Below are positions 24,858 through 34,909 of a stretch of DNA of 52,611 nt, piece by piece. Below the pieces are notes generated by a model. That model made no database searches, had not been told where the DNA came from, and saw only the letters and a program-made list of their open reading frames with translations. The DNA is taken from positions 1 to 52,611 of IMG/VR virus record IMGVR_UViG_3300047378_000193; one strand, given 5' to 3'. The position numbers were made by a program, and so were the translations under genes. This stretch comes from a virus. The stretch's first letter is position 1. Each line of letters begins with the position of its first letter.

Positions 24858-26021
24858 ATGTCACAAGAAAAACAAGAGGGAGATTTCTCCTTAAAGGGTA
24901 AAAAAATTAAACCTAAAAATTTAGGTAAAACGCAAAGCGAACCTATAAAAGTTGATTTATCTAAAAACAGTGAGGAGCAAGATGTTACTAAAGTAGTAAT
25001 TAACGCTGAAGAAGATACAACAGAGGGGGTTGTTCAAGAGGTTGTTGAGGAGGTTGTTGAAGAAAAAAACCTTCAAGAACAAGAAACAGTACAAGAAGAT
25101 ACACCTATTATACAGGAAGTAACTAACGAAGAAACTGAAGATGAAGCAGAAGTATTAGAGGAGCAGTTAGAACAAGCTATAGTCGAGCAAAAAGCTGGGA
25201 TTGATTTGCCAGAAAATATTGAAAAGTTAGTTTCATTTATGAAGGAGACTGGTGGTACAATAAACGACTATGTTAGATTAAACGCTGATTACTCTAATGT
25301 CGATAATGATACATTACTTAAAGAGTATTACAAAAAAACAAAACCTTACTTAGATAGTGAGGATTTAAGTCTTTTACTTGAGGATTTTTCTTATGATGAA
25401 GAAATAGACGAAGAAAGAGATATACGCAAGAAGAAACTTGCATTTAAAGAAGAAGTTGCGAAAGCTAGAAGTTTTTTGGAGGAAACAAAGAGTAAGTACT
25501 ACGACGAGATCAAGTTGAGACCGGGCGTAACTCAAGAACAACAAAAAGCTGTAGACTTTTTCAATAGATATAACGAAGAGCAAGGCAAAGCTGAGCAACA
25601 ACATGAGTTATTCAAGGACCAAACTAAAAAACTATTCTCACAAGATTTCAAAGGTTTTGATTTCAATTTAGGAGATAAGAAATTCAGGTATGGTGTAAAG
25701 GACCCTAGTAAAGTTGCAGAAACCCAGTCAAACATTAATAACATCGTAGGGAAGTTCCTTAATCAAGATGGTAGTGTTAAAGACCCAGCGGGTTATCACA
25801 AAGCAATGTACGCCGCTGCTAATGTCGATACTATTGCTAATCATTTTTACGAACAAGGAAAAGCTGATGCTGTTAAACAAGTTGTAGACAGTTCAAAAAA
25901 TCCAAGTCAAACCTTAAGGCAATCGCCTCAAACAGGTTTTAAAGATGGTATCAAAGTAAAGGTGTTAAACGAGGATGCTTTAAGTTCATCGAAATTAAGA
26001 ATAAAAAAAATAAAAATTTAA
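24858..26021 (+). CDS. Capsid scaffolding protein
   Basis: This 387 aa, very acidic, Glu/Gln-rich protein directly precedes the major capsid gene. The N-terminal 100 residues are low-complexity (VVQEVVEEVVEEKNLQEQE), the middle is helical with a DYSNVDNDTLLKEYY segment, and the C-terminus is basic (LRIKKIKI), as expected for scaffold contact with the capsid inner face. In phage heads such proteins guide shell assembly and then leave. The call rests on composition and position between portal and capsid genes. The leader TTAATTATATTATATTATG is nearly the same as that of the gene at 27556. Confidence 0.75.
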   Translation: MSQEKQEGDFSLKGKKIKPKNLGKTQSEPIKVDLSKNSEEQDVTKVVINAEEDTTEGVVQEVVEEVVEEKNLQEQETVQEDTPIIQEVTNEETEDEAEVLEEQLEQAIVEQKAGIDLPENIEKLVSFMKETGGTINDYVRLNADYSNVDNDTLLKEYYKKTKPYLDSEDLSLLLEDFSYDEEIDEERDIRKKKLAFKEEVAKARSFLEETKSKYYDEIKLRPGVTQEQQKAVDFFNRYNEEQGKAEQQHELFKDQTKKLFSQDFKGFDFNLGDKKFRYGVKDPSKVAETQSNINNIVGKFLNQDGSVKDPAGYHKAMYAAANVDTIANHFYEQGKADAVKQVVDSSKNPSQTLRQSPQTGFKDGIKVKVLNEDALSSSKLRIKKIKI

Positions 26022-26040
26022 CATTTAAAATCATTTAAAA

Positions 26041-27468
26041 ATGGCATTAAACAACGCATTCGGTTCAATTAAGCCGAGTCAAAAACAACAATTACTGTCT
26101 GATAACTATTTAAGTTTTACAGACGGATCAGGAAACGATTTTGCACAACAATATCTACCTGAAATTTATGAACAAGAAGTAGAGCGTTATGGAAACAGAA
26201 CGTTATCTGGATTCTTACGTATGGTAGGTGCTGAAATGCCTATGAGCTCTGATCAAGTAGTATGGTCTGAACAAAACAGATTACACGTTGCTTACAATGA
26301 CGTAACTGTTGCTACAGCAACTACTTTGACGTTTGCTATTGGAGCGGCGACTGAAGTAAACAACGTTATTTCTAAAAACGACACTATTGTAGTTATGGAT
26401 CCATCTAATGGATTAGAAGTAACAGCATTGGTAACAGATAGTGTTAATACGTCTGCTACTTTAGCTACTCTTACAGTTGCTACTTATACTGGAGCTGATC
26501 TTGACGCTACTTTCAACGTTGCTGATACTGGACTTAAGATTTTCGTATATGGATCTGAGTACAAAAAAGGAACTGGAGACGCTGATATTAAATCAATCAC
26601 TCCTTCTTTTACGCAGTTTTCTAATTCACCTATCATCATTAAAGACAAATACGCTATCTCTGGATCTGACGCTGCTCAGATTGGATGGGTTGAAGTTGCT
26701 ACTGAAGATGGAACTGGAGGATATTTATGGTATCTAAAAGCTGAATCTGAAACTAGATTACGTTTTGAAGATTACTTAGAAATGTCTGTAGTTGAGGGAA
26801 CTAAAGCTGCTGCTGGATCAGGGGTTGCTGCTATCGCTGGAGATGTTAAGTACAAAGGAACTGAAGGTTTATTTGCTGCTGTAAAATCAAGAGGTAACAT
26901 TTATTCTGGATTTGCACCTGCTGCTGGGGTATTAACGGATTTTGACGCTATACTTAAAAACTTAGATACTCAAGGAGCTATCGAAGAAAATATGTTATTC
27001 GTTAATCGTCAACTTTCTTTAACTATCGACAATATGTTAGGTGGAGTATCTGCTGGACCAAACGGTGGTGTTGCTTATGGGTTATTTGAAAATTCAGAAG
27101 ACATGGCATTAAACTTAGGTTTCTCAGGATTCAGAAGAGGTTCTTATGACTTCTACAAGACTGACTGGAAATACTTAAACGATGCATCTACAAGAGGAGC
27201 TGTTTCTGACGCAGGTATCGAAGGTATCTTAGTACCAGCTGGAACTTCTACAGTTTATGATCAAATTTTAGGAACTAACATTAGAAGACCTTTCTTACAC
27301 GTACGTTATAGAGCATCTCAAAGTGATGACAGACGTATGAAGTCTTGGTTAACTGGATCTGTTGGTGGAGCTTACACTTCTGATCTTGACGCAATGGAAG
27401 TACACTTCTTATCTGAAAGATGTTTATGTGTACAAGCAGCAAACAATTTCGTATTGTTTACTGACTAA
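26041..27468 (+). CDS. Major capsid protein
   Basis: This 475 aa protein fills the place after scaffold and has composition and layout of an HK97-fold shell protein. The N-terminal arm (FGSIKPSQKQQLLSDNY) is followed by AQQYLPEIYEQEVERYGNRTL, a likely spine-side helix. A beta-rich segment (about 95-165, ATATTLTFAIGAA, then TVATYTGADLDATF) looks like an inserted domain. The long second half has FSGFRRGSYDFYKTDWKYLND. Codons are more uniform than in neighbours (GGA, GCT, TCT preferred), a sign of high expression. A strong hairpin terminator follows. I did not find a sequence motif that alone proves the fold. Confidence 0.85.
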   Translation: MALNNAFGSIKPSQKQQLLSDNYLSFTDGSGNDFAQQYLPEIYEQEVERYGNRTLSGFLRMVGAEMPMSSDQVVWSEQNRLHVAYNDVTVATATTLTFAIGAATEVNNVISKNDTIVVMDPSNGLEVTALVTDSVNTSATLATLTVATYTGADLDATFNVADTGLKIFVYGSEYKKGTGDADIKSITPSFTQFSNSPIIIKDKYAISGSDAAQIGWVEVATEDGTGGYLWYLKAESETRLRFEDYLEMSVVEGTKAAAGSGVAAIAGDVKYKGTEGLFAAVKSRGNIYSGFAPAAGVLTDFDAILKNLDTQGAIEENMLFVNRQLSLTIDNMLGGVSAGPNGGVAYGLFENSEDMALNLGFSGFRRGSYDFYKTDWKYLNDASTRGAVSDAGIEGILVPAGTSTVYDQILGTNIRRPFLHVRYRASQSDDRRMKSWLTGSVGGAYTSDLDAMEVHFLSERCLCVQAANNFVLFTD

Positions 27469-27492
27469 TACAAGAGTAAATTACTGTAATTT

Positions 27493-27519
27493 TTACCCTC
27501 GTTATATCAACGGGGGTAA
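27493..27519 (+). terminator. Hairpin terminator after the major capsid gene
   Basis: TTACCCTCGTT (27493-27503) pairs with AACGGGGGTAA (27509-27519) over 11 pairs with one T-G wobble and a 5-base loop. Downstream DNA is T-rich but has no uninterrupted run. It probably limits read-through after the capsid gene or protects its mRNA 3' end. Confidence 0.7.
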
Positions 27520-27555
27520 TTATTACCTTTATTAACATTTTTATTATATTATATT

Positions 27556-28374
27556 ATGGCAAATCAAGCTAAAAAAGCAGTAGTAAAAGCAGAGGTTGCA
27601 CCTCAGCATATTAAAACAAAACAAGCACCAGCTGAACCAAAATGGGAGATAAAAGATAGAACTTATATTTTAAAGGGTTCATACACTCCATTAACAGCTA
27701 CTCTACCGTCTAGACACTCTAGTAGATTCCCTTTACTATGGTTCGATGAAAAAACCGGGGAGCAAAAAGAATTAAGATACGCAACCAATCAAAATTCACC
27801 ACTTGTAGAAAAACAAAAAGGTGAATCAACACTTGGTCATGTGGTATTTAAAAACGGTACTTTATTTGTACCTAAACAAAAACAAAATTTACAGAAATTA
27901 CTATCTATTTACCACCCTTCTCTAAATGTTAAATACTATGAATTTAGCAAAGTAGAAAAAGCTACTGACGATCTAGTTTATTTAGAAATGGAAATAGAAG
28001 CTTTAAATGCGGCTAAGTCAATGGATGTTGATCAAGCAGAAGCTATATTAAGAGTAGAAGTAGGATCTGAGGTTTCAAAAATGACTAGTAGAGAAATAAA
28101 AAGAGATCTTTTAATGTTTGCTAAGAGCAATCCAGATTTATTTATCGATCTAGCTAATGATGAAAACGTACAATTAAGAAACTTTGCTATTAAAGCGACA
28201 GAAGCAGCTATAATTAAATTATCTGCAGACCAAAGAACTTTTGTTTGGGCTTCTAATGGAAAGAAACTTATGACAGTACCTTTTGATGAGCACCCATACT
28301 CAGCTATGGCGGCTTTCTTTAAAACAGATGAAGGCTTAGAAGTTTTCAAATCTATAGAGAAAAAGTTTCTATAA
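27556..28374 (+). CDS. Conserved virion-region protein
   Basis: This 272 aa protein has WEIKDRTYILKGSYTPLTATLPSRH, then FPLLWFDEKTGEQKELRYATNQNSP, STLGHVVFKNGTLFVPKQK and LQKLLSIYHP. I associate this pattern with a protein found near capsid genes of marine and crAss-like phages, without an agreed function. The first half is beta-rich, the second helical (ALNAAKSMDVDQAEAILRVEV). It sits between the two hairpin terminators that bracket it, so it may be transcribed at its own level. It could be a capsid-associated or accessory protein. No enzyme motif was seen. Confidence 0.65.
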   Translation: MANQAKKAVVKAEVAPQHIKTKQAPAEPKWEIKDRTYILKGSYTPLTATLPSRHSSRFPLLWFDEKTGEQKELRYATNQNSPLVEKQKGESTLGHVVFKNGTLFVPKQKQNLQKLLSIYHPSLNVKYYEFSKVEKATDDLVYLEMEIEALNAAKSMDVDQAEAILRVEVGSEVSKMTSREIKRDLLMFAKSNPDLFIDLANDENVQLRNFAIKATEAAIIKLSADQRTFVWASNGKKLMTVPFDEHPYSAMAAFFKTDEGLEVFKSIEKKFL

Positions 28375-28392
28375 CATGTAATACTAATATAT

Positions 28393-28416
28393 AGAAGATC
28401 GCTTCGGCGGTCTTCT
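28393..28416 (+). terminator. Hairpin with TTCG tetraloop
   Basis: AGAAGATCGC (28393-28402) pairs with GCGGTCTTCT (28407-28416), with one T-G wobble, around the very stable TTCG loop. AATAC / GTATT can extend the stem further out. There is no long T run after it, so it may be a transcript 3'-end or processing/stability hairpin rather than a classic terminator. Confidence 0.65.
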
Positions 28417-28442
28417 CTGTATTATAATAAAAAAACTAACAA

Positions 28443-29135
28443 ATGGCAATAAGCGTAGACACGGTTTATAAAACAGTCTTATTAATACTAAATAAAGAGC
28501 AAAGAGGTTATATGACCCCTGACGAGTTCAATAAGATAGCTACTCAAGTTCAACTTGAAACTTTTGAAAACTACTTTGAAAGTCTAAACCAACAGCTTAG
28601 AGTGCCAGATAACGATAGTGAATACGCTGATCGTATAAAAAATATTGATGAAAAAATAGCTATATTTAAAAAATATGCAACAACTAACTATTCAACAGAT
28701 CACTTCGAACTACCAAGTGACTTATATAGGTTAGGTACTGTTATTTATAAAGATGAGATAGAAGCTCAGTTAGTGCAAAGAAACGACCTTCTATACGTTA
28801 ATCAATCGCCTTTAACCAAACCCACTGAACATTACCCGTTATATTTATACGAGGATAATAAACTTTATTTAAAACCTAACACTATACAATCTAACATTAG
28901 TATTTCTTATGTTAAAAAACCAGCTAATGTTGTTTGGAATTTTGAAATACCTGATGGGCAGAACTACTACCAATACATACCTTTAGGTTCTCAAGATTTT
29001 GAGTTAGACACATCAGAGCAACCTGAGGTTATTATAAAAATATTACTATATGCTGGCGTTGTGGTTAAGGACTACAACCTAGTAAACCTTACTGCTCAAC
29101 AAGTACAAGCAGAACAAATAAACCAAAAAAGCTAA
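28443..29135 (+). CDS. Head-tail connector (ring) protein
   Basis: This 230 aa protein starts MAISVDTVYKTVLLILNKEQRGYMTPDEFNKIATQVQLETFENYF, a signature I recognise from a family of connector or ring proteins in crAss-like phages and marine podoviruses. It is probably an adaptor ring below the portal. The middle has DHFELPSDLYRLG and a beta segment (YPLYLYEDNKLYLKP, then ISISYVKKPANVVW) that recurs in this family. The C-terminus is helical and Gln-rich. It precedes a second connector gene by 6 bases. The exact ring layer cannot be told from sequence. Confidence 0.7.
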   Translation: MAISVDTVYKTVLLILNKEQRGYMTPDEFNKIATQVQLETFENYFESLNQQLRVPDNDSEYADRIKNIDEKIAIFKKYATTNYSTDHFELPSDLYRLGTVIYKDEIEAQLVQRNDLLYVNQSPLTKPTEHYPLYLYEDNKLYLKPNTIQSNISISYVKKPANVVWNFEIPDGQNYYQYIPLGSQDFELDTSEQPEVIIKILLYAGVVVKDYNLVNLTAQQVQAEQINQKS

Positions 29136-29141
29136 TAAACT

Positions 29142-30365
29142 ATGTCTATACCTAATGGAGGTTTAATAACCGAAAATAACCGTCAGTATTATGCAGGAGC
29201 ACAAAGCTTTTTGTCCACTGCTAACCAGACATTGTTTGGACCAACAACGTTTGATACAAATTTAGTTTTTGGTAGCTATAATCCTGTAGAACCTGAGTAT
29301 TCTAACAATAATTTTAAACTATATACAGCTGCACCTGGGCAGCAAGTTTACACAGAGTACACTGCAGGTTACAGTGTTGAAAATAATACTATAACTTTCA
29401 ATACAGGTTTAGCTGAAAATACTTCTGTAGCTGTTCAATTAAAATCTCAAACAGGTGGCGAGTATGGAAATAGAGATGCCTACGGTAACACTGTTGAAGA
29501 AAACTGGGGATCTTACTCGTATACTAAATTAAATGATATAGTAAGTAACTTCATGGTAGCTTATGTTGGAGCTGGTAAAATAGTGTCTGATGTGAAAAGA
29601 ACAGATGTTGTTTTCTTTGCTAAAAGAGCTATGCAAGAATTTAGTTATGATACATTGAAAAGTGTAAAATCACAAGAACTAACTATACCACCTAGTCTAA
29701 GTGTTGCTATGCCACAAGACTATGTTAATTACGTAAATATGTCATGGGTAGATAACTCAGGTATAAAACATATCATATATCCAACTACACTAACAAGTAA
29801 CCCAACAGCTATACCTTTACAAGATGATAATGGTATACCAGTACAAGATGGTTTTGGTGAAAACATACAAGGAACCTCTATAACAGAAGAGAGATGGGAC
29901 ACTAACGGTATTGGTGTAATTAACAACCAAATACAAGATGGATCACCTGTCTGGGCCAACATATATGGTGGAGGCTTTGGTCAAGGTTTTGCTTGGCAAA
30001 ATGGATTTTACGGTATACAACCAGAGGTTAGTCAAATTAATGGTTGGTTTACTATAAATGAAAGAGAAAATACTTTTTCTTTCTCAAACGACTTAGTTGA
30101 TCGTCTGATCATTTTAGAGTACATTTCTGATGGTTTAGCTTATGACTTAGATACTAGAGTCCCTAAGATGGCTGAAGAAGCTATGTACGCTTATATACTG
30201 CATGCTATAGTTTCTACTAGAATAAATCAACCTGAGTACTTAGTTCAGAGATTGAAACAGGAGAAAAGCGCTAAATTAAGAAATGCTAAAATAAGATTAT
30301 CTAATATTAAACTAAGCGAATTTGTTCAAGTTATGCGAGGTAAATCTAAATGGATAAAACACTAG
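29142..30365 (+). CDS. Head-tail connector / neck protein
   Basis: This 407 aa protein has an N-terminal beta domain (RQYYAGAQSFLSTANQTLFG), then a part with KLNDIVSNFMVAYVGAGKI, KRTDVVFFAKRAMQEFSYDTLKSVKSQEL and LSVAMPQDYVNYVNMSWVD, a pattern found in neck proteins of related phages. The C-terminal helices (AEEAMYAYILHAIVSTRIN, RLKQEKSAKLRNAKIRL) suit an inter-ring contact. The gene lies between a connector and the muzzle genes. I infer it seals the portal channel or forms the second ring. The central glycine-rich loop (ANIYGGGFGQGFAWQNGFYGI) is unusual. Confidence 0.7.
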   Translation: MSIPNGGLITENNRQYYAGAQSFLSTANQTLFGPTTFDTNLVFGSYNPVEPEYSNNNFKLYTAAPGQQVYTEYTAGYSVENNTITFNTGLAENTSVAVQLKSQTGGEYGNRDAYGNTVEENWGSYSYTKLNDIVSNFMVAYVGAGKIVSDVKRTDVVFFAKRAMQEFSYDTLKSVKSQELTIPPSLSVAMPQDYVNYVNMSWVDNSGIKHIIYPTTLTSNPTAIPLQDDNGIPVQDGFGENIQGTSITEERWDTNGIGVINNQIQDGSPVWANIYGGGFGQGFAWQNGFYGIQPEVSQINGWFTINERENTFSFSNDLVDRLIILEYISDGLAYDLDTRVPKMAEEAMYAYILHAIVSTRINQPEYLVQRLKQEKSAKLRNAKIRLSNIKLSEFVQVMRGKSKWIKH

Positions 30366-30371
30366 AATTAA

Positions 30372-33300
30372 ATGGCTGAGATTAAAAATACTTTTCTAAA
30401 ATCTAAGATGAATAAAGACTTAGATGATAGACTTATACCTAATGGTGAGTATCGCGACGCACAGAATATATCTGTAGGTAAATCAGAAGACGCAGATGTT
30501 GGTGCTTTAGAAAATATTATAGGTAATGCTAATATAACTGAAAACCTACCAGAAGGTTATGCGAGTACTTGTGAGATTGTAGGTTATTTTTCTGATAACA
30601 CTAACAATAAAATAATAACTTTTGTAACAAACTACAAAGATCCTAACCCTTCTAGTCCCACTTACTTATCAATAGCTAATACCTATAGTCCATCAACTGA
30701 TTTTCCTTTAGCTGGAAGCTATCAATCACATATATGTATATATGATCAGGATAATCCAGATTATTCAATAATAGTAAGCGGAGATTTTTTAAACTTTTCA
30801 ACTACTAATAAGGTTTTAGGTGTTAGCTTGATAGAGGATTTACTTTTCTTTACAGATAATAGAAACCAACCTAGAAAAATAAATATAAACTCAGCTATAA
30901 ATAACTCTAACTACTATAACACTGAAGACACTATATCTGTAGCTAAGTACAATCCATATGAGGCTATAAGTTTATTGAAAAAAGTTAGCAAAAAAACAAC
31001 CTCAGCATCAACTAGTAGCTCAACTATTAATGTTGAAAACACTGATGATATAGAAGTTGGAATGATTGTTGTGGCTAAAAACGTAGATGGTACAACCGCT
31101 ATAGAAGGTTTAAATTTTGTAACCGTTGACAGTAAAACAAGTAACACTGTTACTTTATCTACTCAAATCGGCGCAACTACGGTTTTGATTCCCTACAACG
31201 CTACTGTTAGCGACAATGCTACTGTTACTTTCTTAAAGTCAACCATGACTAAGGAAGATCCCGCAGATGGTTGGCCAGGTGATCCTGACTTGCTAGAAGA
31301 CAAATATGTTAGATTTTCTTATAGATTTAAATTTGATGACGGAGAACATTCTTTGATGGCTCCTTTTACTCAAATAGCTTATGTACCTAAAAATAAAGGT
31401 TATTTTAGAGAAGGTGATGAGGACGCTTCGTATAGATCAACTATATTAGAGTTCATGGAGAACGAAATGAATAACATGGAACTGTTAATACCTTTACCGT
31501 CTAAAGGTGCTGATCTAGAAAGTCAATACAAGATAACACATTTAGATGTACTGTATAAAGAATCTGATGCTTTATCTGTTAAAGTTTTAGAAACACTACC
31601 TATTAATACTATACCCTCATCAGATTTACAGACAAACATATATTCTTATCAATATCAATCTAGAAAGCCATACAAAACGCTACCTGAGTTTGAAACAACT
31701 AGAGTGTATGACAAGGTTCCAATTAGAGCTTTATCTCAAGAAACTTCTGGTAATAGAGTTATATATGGTAATTTTTACGATAGATACTCTTCACCTAACT
31801 CTATTGATTACTATGTTGGTTCTTTTGCAAAAGGAACCGTTAACTTTGATTCTTGGGTGGAATACCCTAACCACACGTTGAAACAGAATAGAAACTATCA
31901 AGTTGGTTTTATCTTATGTGATAAGTTTGGTAGACAAACTCCTGTTATATTATCTCCGGTAGATTTAACAGGTATAGAAACTGGAACTAGTGAGTTCAAA
32001 GGTGGATCAACTATTTACAATCAGTACTACGACGGGTCTAATCAACCAGTAATAAAGAACTGGTTTGGTGACGCTATTAAAGTTGTTGTACAAAATAAGA
32101 TATCAAATGGTGTTAACGACACTAATAATTTGAGTCAAGCTGGGCTTTACGCTATACAGTATCAAAATACAGCTTTTTCTGGTATAGGTTTTTCTATTGA
32201 TTCTGCTTCTTTTACCGATAGTTCTCAAGATGAATTAAGTTTTACTTTAGATTCTTCAAACTCAGACAATGCTAGTATACCAAGAATTGGTGATTACCTA
32301 AGAGGTGAGTATAGAGACTACGTAAAAGTAACCAGCGTGGACAGCACCTCCGCTCCTACATATGTAGTTCAAGCCGACGGAGCTATAAGCGATAGTTATT
32401 TACACAAAGATAACTTAAGTAATGATATAAAATTTGCTTACATAATAAACCAAGTTGGTTGGTATTCTTATAAGATTGTTGTAAAGCAAACCGAACAAGA
32501 ATACTACAACTGTTATTTACCTGGTATATTGGATGGTTACCCAGCTCATGTTGGAACTTCTCCTTATCCTACTAATGAAGACGGTAAAACAGCTCATATC
32601 GTTTTAATAAACGACAATATAAATAAAATACCTAGAGATTTATCTGAAGTCGGGCCAGATCAAAAACAGTATAGAAGTTCTGTACAGTTGTTTGGTAGAG
32701 TTCAAAACAATTTTGTATCAGCAACAACTTCTAATACACAATACTTTCCAGGTTCTTCAACAGATACAGCGTCTACAATAGCTACAGCTAATGATTTAAA
32801 CATGGGTTATGCACATGTTCAAACCGTTAATAACTTCTATCAGTTAGATACAAATCCACTTATAGCTAGAATATCTACACTACAACAATCTATAGGTGTT
32901 ACAAATGCTAACATGGAGCCTTTTTTAGCGGTGTATGAAACAGAACCAGTAAATTCTTTGTTAGATATATTTTGGGAAACTACAACAACTGGTTTAATAT
33001 CTGATTTAAACGAAGATATACTAACTGGCTCTAACGCTCCTATAGGTATAACACCAACTGGTTTTTTGTTTAAAGAAAACCAAAATCCTAATGGAACTGG
33101 AACTACTACGGGAGCTTCAGACTCTCCTTATATTACAGATTACTTTTATCCATTATCACCAGAAGGAGCGTCGCTAACAAGCACTACAAACCCAGTACTT
33201 GCTGTTACAGATAACAATAGCCCAGCTAACCCTCTATATTTCTTTGATGTTGAACAAGAGACTAACGCTGGACCAAACTACGGTGCTTATAGAATTAAGA

Positions 33301-34874
33301 TAAACAACAGTTATTTTGCTTATTTCTCTAAAGATTTTAACACTACTGATAGTTATAATTTTTCTTTAACTGTTACCGATGTTGATAGTAATGTGGTTTC
33401 TATACCTTTTACAGGTTCTTTAACTAACATTCAACCTTTTCTTTCATCTACAACCCCACCAACTCTAACGCCATCGCCACAGGTTTTACCTTTATTAACT
33501 ACGCCACTTTATGAAGCTCTTGATCCTAACGCTAGTTTTCACATTGGTAATGTTGGACTACCTGCTAATGGATCATTAAGTATTAGTGATTTTGGTCAGC
33601 AGACAGGTGTATTCCTACACTCTGTACCTCCTCCTGCGACAGCTTTTGGACTTCCTTATTCTACTATTTTAATAAATTCACAAAGCGGAAATATTTCATG
33701 GGGAGGTTTAAAACTTGAAGGTTATTATGAATCTCAAGTAAAAGTAAAAGATGCTTTAATAAGTTATCAAACTACTGGAGGAATATCCTCTCAAGGTACA
33801 GAATCTACAGGAAGCTTAACAAGTATCATATACGATCAACCTATAAGAGTAGTACCTGCTGACTGTAATTTATCTACTAGTTGTCAATTAAGTTCTAGTA
33901 ATGGTAATCAAAGAGATCAAGTATTTTCACAAACTGAATCTTCATTTGGTTGGAGATTTGGATCAGCGCTGGGTGGACTACCTCCTGGTTTTGTAGCAAA
34001 TCAAAGTAATGTTCAGAGTATTTCTTTTGATGGTCTACAATCTGGTACCGTGTTATTTGATCTAATGGTTCAAACAATTAAATCTAGTGGTGTTAACTGT
34101 AAAGCCGCGTTTAAGTGGAGAATATGGAAAAGAGCTAATAGTGGTAGTTCTTGGAGCACTCAAGGTGTTGTAAGCACTAACGCTGTTGATTTGAATTCAG
34201 ATAATGGAACTGTTGGCTTAGGTTCAGGTTGGATATCTGATTCAGGTTCTAGGTTTATTTGTACAAGTATTAATCTTAATACAAATTCTCAAATACATAT
34301 ACCTATAGCTTTGTCACAAAAAGGAGAATACTTTATAGAGTGTAGAGGTTATAGAATAGGTACAGGTGTCGCTAGTTGCTGGGTAAATGCAACCGATGCA
34401 AACTACCCTACCTGCGTACCAGTAAAAGGTACTAATTTAATAAGTGGTACTGGTAGAGACGCCGACTACTTTCAGTACTCAACAGCGAGTGGTTCTTCTA
34501 GTGGTCTTTCAACTGCTTGTGCTTTTACTTTAAACAATACTGCTTACGCTAGAACCCCATATTCACATGTTGTAGAACAATTTTTTTCAGACACGACATT
34601 GGCTAGTGGTACATATACAGGCGCTTCATCAGCTTATCTTACCTCTTACGATTACGTACCTGATTCTTCAACTACAAACGGTAGCGATATAGCTTTACAA
34701 TATGCTTCTAACTTTAAAAATGTCATAGATGATCCAAACGACGGTAGAACTAGAATAGGTTTTATTGATCCTTTCCAAGGTTCAGGTAATAGTTCACTCA
34801 AGAGACAACCGTGTTCTACTAACGGAACTTACCAGAATCTCAGGTACAGGGTATACTACAATGAAGATTACTAA
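30372..34874 (+). CDS. Large tail protein, N-terminal part of muzzle/stabilisation protein
   Basis: This 1500 aa protein begins NTFLKSKMNKDLDDRLIPNGEYRDAQNISVGKSEDADVGALEN, the signature of the phage stabilisation (T7 gp12-like or muzzle) family that forms the tail nozzle. KVLGVSLIEDLLFFTDNRNQPRKINI belongs to the beta-propeller part. The middle includes YDKVPIRALSQETSGNRVIYGNF. From about residue 880 to the end the sequence is Ser/Thr/Gly-rich and adhesin-like, with many short Ser/Thr-rich stretches and several Cys late in the chain. In relatives one polypeptide also includes the domain encoded by the next gene (34910), so this tail protein appears split. Confidence 0.75.
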   Translation: MAEIKNTFLKSKMNKDLDDRLIPNGEYRDAQNISVGKSEDADVGALENIIGNANITENLPEGYASTCEIVGYFSDNTNNKIITFVTNYKDPNPSSPTYLSIANTYSPSTDFPLAGSYQSHICIYDQDNPDYSIIVSGDFLNFSTTNKVLGVSLIEDLLFFTDNRNQPRKININSAINNSNYYNTEDTISVAKYNPYEAISLLKKVSKKTTSASTSSSTINVENTDDIEVGMIVVAKNVDGTTAIEGLNFVTVDSKTSNTVTLSTQIGATTVLIPYNATVSDNATVTFLKSTMTKEDPADGWPGDPDLLEDKYVRFSYRFKFDDGEHSLMAPFTQIAYVPKNKGYFREGDEDASYRSTILEFMENEMNNMELLIPLPSKGADLESQYKITHLDVLYKESDALSVKVLETLPINTIPSSDLQTNIYSYQYQSRKPYKTLPEFETTRVYDKVPIRALSQETSGNRVIYGNFYDRYSSPNSIDYYVGSFAKGTVNFDSWVEYPNHTLKQNRNYQVGFILCDKFGRQTPVILSPVDLTGIETGTSEFKGGSTIYNQYYDGSNQPVIKNWFGDAIKVVVQNKISNGVNDTNNLSQAGLYAIQYQNTAFSGIGFSIDSASFTDSSQDELSFTLDSSNSDNASIPRIGDYLRGEYRDYVKVTSVDSTSAPTYVVQADGAISDSYLHKDNLSNDIKFAYIINQVGWYSYKIVVKQTEQEYYNCYLPGILDGYPAHVGTSPYPTNEDGKTAHIVLINDNINKIPRDLSEVGPDQKQYRSSVQLFGRVQNNFVSATTSNTQYFPGSSTDTASTIATANDLNMGYAHVQTVNNFYQLDTNPLIARISTLQQSIGVTNANMEPFLAVYETEPVNSLLDIFWETTTTGLISDLNEDILTGSNAPIGITPTGFLFKENQNPNGTGTTTGASDSPYITDYFYPLSPEGASLTSTTNPVLAVTDNNSPANPLYFFDVEQETNAGPNYGAYRIKINNSYFAYFSKDFNTTDSYNFSLTVTDVDSNVVSIPFTGSLTNIQPFLSSTTPPTLTPSPQVLPLLTTPLYEALDPNASFHIGNVGLPANGSLSISDFGQQTGVFLHSVPPPATAFGLPYSTILINSQSGNISWGGLKLEGYYESQVKVKDALISYQTTGGISSQGTESTGSLTSIIYDQPIRVVPADCNLSTSCQLSSSNGNQRDQVFSQTESSFGWRFGSALGGLPPGFVANQSNVQSISFDGLQSGTVLFDLMVQTIKSSGVNCKAAFKWRIWKRANSGSSWSTQGVVSTNAVDLNSDNGTVGLGSGWISDSGSRFICTSINLNTNSQIHIPIALSQKGEYFIECRGYRIGTGVASCWVNATDANYPTCVPVKGTNLISGTGRDADYFQYSTASGSSSGLSTACAFTLNNTAYARTPYSHVVEQFFSDTTLASGTYTGASSAYLTSYDYVPDSSTTNGSDIALQYASNFKNVIDDPNDGRTRIGFIDPFQGSGNSSLKRQPCSTNGTYQNLRYRVYYNEDY

Positions 34875-34909
34875 TGTAATATGTTAATAAAATAAGTGAT
34901 AATAAAACT

